From NCBI GenBank assembly GCA_003279585.1, contig QCHH01000004.1, forward strand, positions 1-64,000: DNA of 64,000 nt, written 5' to 3'. Positions 59,211 to 64,000 of this stretch are shown here, piece after piece; positions within the stretch are counted from its first letter, which is position 1, and each line of letters starts with the position of its first letter. The notes under the pieces are model-generated. The model ran no database searches. It saw nothing but the letters and a program-made list of their open reading frames with translations, and was not told the DNA's origin. This stretch comes from Prochlorococcus sp. AG-402-A08 (GTDB taxonomy: Bacteria; Cyanobacteriota; Cyanobacteriia; PCC-6307; Cyanobiaceae). A program made the translations under genes and the position numbers.

Positions 59211-59336
59211 CTAAACAATTCCTGGAATGATCCAGCCTGTTATTCCGTAGTTGATGACTGCAGCAAAGAAACCCATCATCGCTAGACGGCCATTCATTTG
59301 CTCTGCTGTTTTCCAGTAGTTAGTTCCTTTGTTCAT
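59211..59336 (-). CDS. hli: High-light-inducible protein (Hli)
   Basis: Same protein as 25117..25242 (synonymous change only). Confidence 0.93.
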   Translation of the reverse strand: MNKGTNYWKTAEQMNGRLAMMGFFAAVINYGITGWIIPGIV

Positions 59337-59482
59337 TACACAACACCTGGAATGATTTGGCCGGTTGTTAGATATGCACCGACAAGAGCCAAGCAGCCAA
59401 CTGATGCAGCGAGACCATTGAGTCTTTCAGCAATTACCTTGCCTTCTTCGACTCTTGGTGTTTCTGTGGTTTGATTTTTCAT
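59336..59482 (-). CDS. hli: High-light-inducible protein (Hli)
   Basis: As 25242..25388 with Ala5 to Thr. Confidence 0.9.
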   Translation of the reverse strand: MKNQTTETPRVEEGKVIAERLNGLAASVGCLALVGAYLTTGQIIPGVV

Positions 59483-59601
59483 TAAACGACACCTGGGATA
59501 AGTTGACCTGTTGTTAGGTAGATACCTGTTAGTAGAACGAATGCCATCATGGCTGGTCTGCCGATGCTTCTTTCTAGAATTGTTTTGTTAGATGGTTGCA
59601 T
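59482..59601 (-). CDS. hli: High-light-inducible protein (Hli), short
   Basis: Identical to 25388..25507. Confidence 0.9.
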   Translation of the reverse strand: MQPSNKTILERSIGRPAMMAFVLLTGIYLTTGQLIPGVV

Positions 59602-59621
59602 TGTTATAAGTAGTTATTGGT

Positions 59622-59828
59622 TTAGAAAATTCCAGGAATGATCTGACCTGTTGTGAAATAAGAAACCAAAAGGCTGATCATCCCGATCATTGCCCAACGG
59701 CCATTTGTCTTTTCTGCTTCTTCTGGGTAGCTGGTGTAGTCCTCAACAAGCTGAGGCTGTGTTTCACGACCAAAGATGTTTTGCTTGCCGTACTCAGTGA
59801 TTACCTGAGATGAGGATGACGTTGTCAT
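59622..59828 (-). CDS. hli: High-light-inducible protein (Hli)
   Basis: Identical to 25528..25734. Confidence 0.93.
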   Translation of the reverse strand: MTTSSSSQVITEYGKQNIFGRETQPQLVEDYTSYPEEAEKTNGRWAMIGMISLLVSYFTTGQIIPGIF

Positions 59829-60008
59829 TACTGGAATTGCGTAGATGTGAATAAATGTAAAGTATGGGATTTGCAAGGTAAAGATACGGTCGGGTACGGC
59901 TTCTTCTAATCTTTAATAGCTGTAAAGCTCAAACACTAAATACAGCAACTAATTAGAGCGATATTTATGCAGTGATTAGATTTATTGATCATTCTGATAA
60001 GTACAAAT

Positions 60009-60049
60009 AGCCCGAACTGGTTAGCCCTACTTCAACCGTCCTGAATTAA
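60009..60049 (+). promoter_or_regulatory. Shared upstream element CCCGAACTGGTTAGCCCTAC
   Basis: Matches the minus strand of 38950..38985. Confidence 0.45.
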
Positions 60050-60108
60050 TTGGAGACTTCTATTTAAATTATTCACATCTTCAAAACCACCTAAGAAAAC
60101 ATTTAGTC

Positions 60109-60219
60109 ATGCTTGCAATCAACAAAACTATTGCTGCAAAATTAATCGTTTTATGGAATCTTCCTGCACTTCTTTTATTGGCTTGTGCTTATGAAATTGG
60201 GACAACCATATTCTCTTGA
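60109..60219 (+). CDS. Small single-TM protein (AINK...NLP family)
   Basis: MLAINKTIAAKLIVLWNLPALLLLACAYEIGTTIFS. Confidence 0.55.
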   Translation: MLAINKTIAAKLIVLWNLPALLLLACAYEIGTTIFS

Positions 60220-60225
60220 CTAACA

Positions 60226-60390
60226 ATGACTTCCTCAAATAACAGTCCAAAAAATTGGTCCGAGTGGAATAACACTAAGCATTTCACTGTGTATTCAAAA
60301 GACTCAAGTACAGGTAAAAATTTTTTTTTTACAATTGCCGCCCTACTCTTCGTTCCTGTTGGACTTCTTGCTTATATGACCACTATCTAG
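60226..60390 (+). CDS. NWSEWN-family small TM protein
   Basis: MTSSNNSPKNWSEWNNTKHFTVYSKDSSTGKNFFFTIAALLFVPVGLLAYMTTI; includes an in-frame T10 run. Confidence 0.7.
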   Translation: MTSSNNSPKNWSEWNNTKHFTVYSKDSSTGKNFFFTIAALLFVPVGLLAYMTTI

Positions 60391-60734
60391 GTCAATAATC
60401 AAGAAAGAATAATTAATTTAATTAAATTTGAGCCGATTATTCTTGGTCTACAGATTTCGCGAATTGTTTCGATTATTAGAAATAGCTACAACCAAAGAAA
60501 ATAATTAGAGTTGGAGAATAGAGATTTCTTTTAAAAAGCCTATTTAGAACATATGTCTCTGAATTTTCATTCAAAACACTTGTTTTTCGTAATTAATTAA
60601 CTTCACTTATAAAATAAGAATATTTAATCCATCTCACTAGAATTACTTATTCTTATTACTAAACCTGGGTGAGTTTACCCATCCAAGAAATCTCATCAAC
60701 AAGCTAGATTTAAAGAATATATAAATTACTTTTA

Positions 60735-61022
60735 ATGAGTCTAAAACCTGATGATTTAAAGATACTTATTAGTAAGTACAAGACTATGAATATTGAAGAA
60801 TTAAAAGCAAGTATCGACCATTGGGAAGAAAGTAAAAATTGCCCTAACCAACTACCAAGCCCCAGCATTGATATTGCAAAAAAAGAACTAGAACTAAAAT
60901 ACAAAGAGAGGAAAGAACAAATAGAACTCCTAACTAAATCTCTTACCTCTTCATCACGAGTCAGTAAATGGATATTTAGTATTAGAGCAATTCTCAACCA
61001 TTTTATAGAATCCAAAATTTAA
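60735..61022 (+). CDS. Hypothetical helical protein
   Basis: 95 aa ORF. Confidence 0.6.
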   Translation: MSLKPDDLKILISKYKTMNIEELKASIDHWEESKNCPNQLPSPSIDIAKKELELKYKERKEQIELLTKSLTSSSRVSKWIFSIRAILNHFIESKI

Positions 61023-61127
61023 CAGTCATACCAACTCTTATTTAAGAAAGATCAGAACATTTGTGAATGATCTAACAATGTCACAGACTGGAAATAGCTT
61101 ATTTATTAATTGCTTTTGCTTAGCAAG

Positions 61128-61408
61128 ATGGGAGAAGCAAAAGAATAAGAGAGCTTTGATTGCCTCCAAAAACACAAAAGAAGGAAGGAAATCAAAGACT
61201 AACGAAAAGAAGCTCTGATGGTCACAAATCTCGATCAACCAATAAAATTCTGCACCCAGAAGCTCCCCTTTTAACTACTACATTGGTTTTAACAGTTTTA
61301 AAATGGGATTCTCGCTTAAAAGCTGATAATGTATTAACGGAGTTCTTTGAAGAATTCGAAAAAATTGGTGAGATAGTCCCTAACCTGATTGGACTAGTAG
61401 GTTTTTGA
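61128..61408 (+). pseudogene. Decayed MGEAKRRK-type protein
   Basis: MGEAK [one-base loss in A run] RIREL* LPPKTQKKEG...HPEAPLLTTTLVLTVLKW; compare MGEAKRRKDLGLPPRKK at 62324..62506. Confidence 0.5.
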
Positions 61409-61532
61409 GGGGTAATGATTTAATTTGATCAAAATAAATAAGCTAAATTAAGAAAATGAAGGGAAATACCTACTCTTAGATAGTTATGATTTTTATGGTA
61501 AAGCTGAAATAATCGGATGCACCGTCACCAAT

Positions 61533-61622
61533 ATGGTTGCATTTGGATTTTTTATTTTAGCAAGTGGATACTTTGCTTTAACTGGGAAAATGGCTGAAAT
61601 GTATGGCTGGAGAGAAAAGTAA
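61533..61622 (+). CDS. Small TM microprotein
   Basis: MVAFGFFILASGYFALTGKMAEMYGWREK. Confidence 0.35.
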   Translation: MVAFGFFILASGYFALTGKMAEMYGWREK

Positions 61623-61700
61623 TAACAATATTAATAGGAACCACTGCTAAAAAGTTTCAATTGAGTATTAGAAGCCTATTTTTAAATCTTTTAAATCCTT

Positions 61701-62057
61701 TTAATTTTTATTGTTTGAGCTAGTTCCCCATTCGCACGAAAGTTCGCATTCAGTCAAATTTGTTTTTTCAAGACGACTTAATATCCTAGCCATGTCTACG
61801 GCGGAGAGACTTCCATCAGAATTCCATTTTAGAGTCGTTTTACGTTGAAATGGGACATTATCAATATTATTTCCAGAGGGTAGAAATCTAATAGTATTGT
61901 TTTCAATAAAGTCTAAATACGATTTTGCACTGTGTAAATCCCCAGTGTATGTGCATTGATTTGCAGAACAAGCTCTAAAGATTCTTCCTGACAATCCCTC
62001 TATACAATGAATTGATCCACCAAGATTAGTCACGTGGAATGGCTTTCTAAAGGGCAT
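61701..62057 (-). CDS. Hypothetical Cys-containing protein
   Basis: 118 aa ORF. Confidence 0.65.
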   Translation of the reverse strand: MPFRKPFHVTNLGGSIHCIEGLSGRIFRACSANQCTYTGDLHSAKSYLDFIENNTIRFLPSGNNIDNVPFQRKTTLKWNSDGSLSAVDMARILSRLEKTNLTECELSCEWGTSSNNKN

Positions 62058-62123
62058 AGTTAAAACTCCATTTCTGGAATGAGCAACATTTTTGTATCAA
62101 CTGCTACAAAATAACAATAGGTC

Positions 62124-62315
62124 TTAATGCTCAATGCCAAATGCCCAATGCCCAATGCTCAATCTAATCAACTTCACTTGATTCATAATCACTTGTATTT
62201 CAGCTAAATCGCTTCTAAAGATTAAACTTAGCTGTTTCATCTTTTCAGCGCTATACCTAAAAAGCTTGCGTGGCTTTTGATCATGCTCCGTAATCCCTTT
62301 CAAGAAATTATTCAA
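62124..62315 (-). CDS. Hypothetical protein whose 3' end runs through the heptamer repeat
   Basis: 63 aa ORF ending IGHWAFGIEH. Confidence 0.4.
   Translation of the reverse strand: MNNFLKGITEHDQKPRKLFRYSAEKMKQLSLIFRSDLAEIQVIMNQVKLIRLSIGHWAFGIEH
62126..62163. repeat. Heptanucleotide tandem repeat (AATGCYC x5)
   Basis: AATGCTC AATGCCA AATGCCC AATGCCC AATGCTC AATC. Confidence 0.9.
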
Positions 62316-62323
62316 TCCATCTT

Positions 62324-62506
62324 TTATTTGTAATAATTTACAAGATCAACAATAAGTACAGTCAAAAGGACTCCTCCTAGAATGAAGGGCAAAAAAGGAT
62401 ATTTGGCTGAGAGATTGCTTATAAAACCAGCTTTGTTTTCATCTTTTTTTATCCTCTTTTTTCTAGGAGGCAATCCCAAATCTTTTCTTCTTTTGGCTTC
62501 TCCCAT
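62324..62506 (-). CDS. MGEAKRRK-type small membrane protein
   Basis: MGEAKRRKDLGLPPRKKRIKKDENKAG...KYPFLPFILGGVLLTVLIVDLV. Confidence 0.7.
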   Translation of the reverse strand: MGEAKRRKDLGLPPRKKRIKKDENKAGFISNLSAKYPFLPFILGGVLLTVLIVDLVNYYK

Positions 62507-62708
62507 ATTTAGTAAAAAAGGGGTAATGCCTACAAGATAAATCGAATGCCAACCTAACTTCAACTGTATAAAACCTTAAATTTATTCATCTATTAAATCA
62601 ACAAACATAAAAGAGAAATTGGTATCAGTTGATTAAGGGTCCAAATAAATACTGATTGCTAGAAGAGTTGTTTTTGTAAAAATATTAGAAAACTGATGGA
62701 ATACTAAA

Positions 62709-63044
62709 TTGGCTCTAAAACGAAAATTCATACCAAGTTCATCCGAAGTCCAATTAATAACGGAAGAGGAAAGGATAAGAAATGACCGTCAAGCAGTTTT
62801 TCAGCTTGTACGAGACTTAGTGCAGGCTCAATTTGATCGAGGTGATGAAGAATTAACCAAGAGACTTTGGCAGGATGTCGCAGACAGAAAGATTGATCTA
62901 GACCGAGTAATAAATCTCATGTACACTTGTTGTTTTCATGAAGACGATTATGAAATGACCAGGATAGATGAGACTTATCAAAAGACATGTCTGCTTGATG
63001 AAATTAATCACTATTCAATAGACGATTGCTATAAAACCCCTTGA
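62709..63044 (+). CDS. Hypothetical protein (TTG start)
   Basis: 111 aa ORF. Confidence 0.65.
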   Translation: MALKRKFIPSSSEVQLITEEERIRNDRQAVFQLVRDLVQAQFDRGDEELTKRLWQDVADRKIDLDRVINLMYTCCFHEDDYEMTRIDETYQKTCLLDEINHYSIDDCYKTP

Positions 63045-63123
63045 GCTGAATTAGGCCAGTAATTTTTATGTGATGTCTGATTGAGCAGGATCAGTTATAA
63101 AGAGATGGTATTTATATTGCTTT

Positions 63124-63555
63124 ATGCGCCGTTTTTTATTTCTTGCATTAACAGTTGGAATTTCTATCCCAATAGTTGCTTGTAGTCCTAACAAGGAAAC
63201 ATCCCTTGAGCCCGTGGTAGTAGAAACTCTTATAAGTGCAACTGAATCGTGGAATGGAGATTCTTTTAAATATCCCAGAGGACAAGCCGAAATGAAACTC
63301 GAAAAAATAACTGCTCAACCAGGTTTTAAAACCCCTCTTCATATACATCCACAACCAGGAATTATTTATGTACAAACAGGAAGTCTTTATTGTGAAACTA
63401 GTGACGGGCAATCCCTAACAGTAAGGGCTGGCGAAAGCTTCGCCTCATCCCAGGACACTGTTCATTACTGTGAGAATAATGGTGATGAACAGATGGTAGT
63501 TTTTGTTGCCTCAGCAGGTACTAAAGGCAAGAAAACAACTGTTCCGATGGAATAA
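63124..63555 (+). CDS. Cupin-domain lipoprotein
   Basis: Lipobox IVACS; cupin motif PLHIHPQPGIIYVQTGSLYCE...GESF...HYCENNGDEQMVVF. Confidence 0.85.
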   Translation: MRRFLFLALTVGISIPIVACSPNKETSLEPVVVETLISATESWNGDSFKYPRGQAEMKLEKITAQPGFKTPLHIHPQPGIIYVQTGSLYCETSDGQSLTVRAGESFASSQDTVHYCENNGDEQMVVFVASAGTKGKKTTVPME

Positions 63556-64000
63556 AACAAACGTTTAATGCTTGAATAAAACTGTTTTACAGTTCTAGAG
63601 ATAGGAATTATGGGGCTGATTTAGTTCATTCCTTTTTCAGGTGATTCACCAATTACTTCATTCAAACTGGTTCGGAATCAGGAATTTAAGGAAAATTGCT
63701 ACTGGCGTATTTCAAATAACAATACATAACTCAACGAGAGTAAGTAGATAAGTTTTTATGATAAAAGCACAATTAAAAAAACATTAGTTAAGTTATGGGA
63801 GTCGCATTTGAAGTCAACTAAAAAGATGTTTAATAAATTTCCTTACGGGAAAGGTAACTGGAACATCGTCATGTTGATTGATGGAACTGAAAACAAACGT
63901 AAAGCTCGTATAAACAAAATTCAATTTAGACTTGATCTAAATCAGTGATATTCCCTTCAATTTCGCAACCTTTTGAACAATCGATCTTCAAGCAAACCAA

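Larger units (their letters stand above)
59159..59902. repeat. 744-bp direct repeat copy 2 (entire hli cluster)
   Basis: See 25065..25808. Confidence 0.95.

Noticed and set aside
43487-64000. Possible tRNA-anchored integrative element (tycheposon-like) downstream of tRNA-Gly
   Set aside because: No tyrosine recombinase, helicase or primase and no duplicated tRNA 3' end seen in the window.
1-64000. CRISPR arrays, rRNA operons, transposases, Yfr1 motif (ACTCCTCACAC)
   Set aside because: Scanned by eye for spaced direct repeats, rRNA core sequences, transposase-like ORFs and the Yfr1 core motif; none convincingly present.

Overview
AT-rich 64 kb window whose content looks like a Prochlorococcus-type marine picocyanobacterium (inference: clustered high-light-inducible Hli genes, DUF3764, DUF1651, DUF4278 and DUF1499 proteins, PAP/fibrillin proteins, a TIGR01548-like HAD protein, very low GC). 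Recognisable genes include a PD-(D/E)XK nuclease, SRAP/YedK, an AEC transporter, rhomboid, a PAP/fibrillin protein, a CrtISO-like oxidoreductase, CIA30, GH57, nitroreductase, purT, a glutamine amidotransferase, two nearly identical four-gene hli clusters, proline iminopeptidase, HAD, tRNA-Gly(CCC), SelO and a cupin lipoprotein. The rest is an accessory, island-like landscape of very small genes (about 30-110 aa). By eye, many fall into small paralogous families within this single window, and several have decayed copies. The most interesting signals are: (1) three microproteins sharing an invariant ECLQFGICS motif and a common upstream element 50-60 nt before their starts; (2) a 744-bp hli cluster duplicated 34 kb away with 2 differences, plus a decayed hli copy nearby; (3) small transmembrane microproteins with a shared upstream element (GAACTGGTTAGCCCTAC); (4) several pseudogenes or frameshifted microgenes absent from the ORF track; (5) a twin-CX3C peptide, a long inverted repeat and a heptanucleotide tandem repeat. 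No CRISPR array, rRNA, transposase or integrase was recognised. All homology calls are by eye, without database searches.
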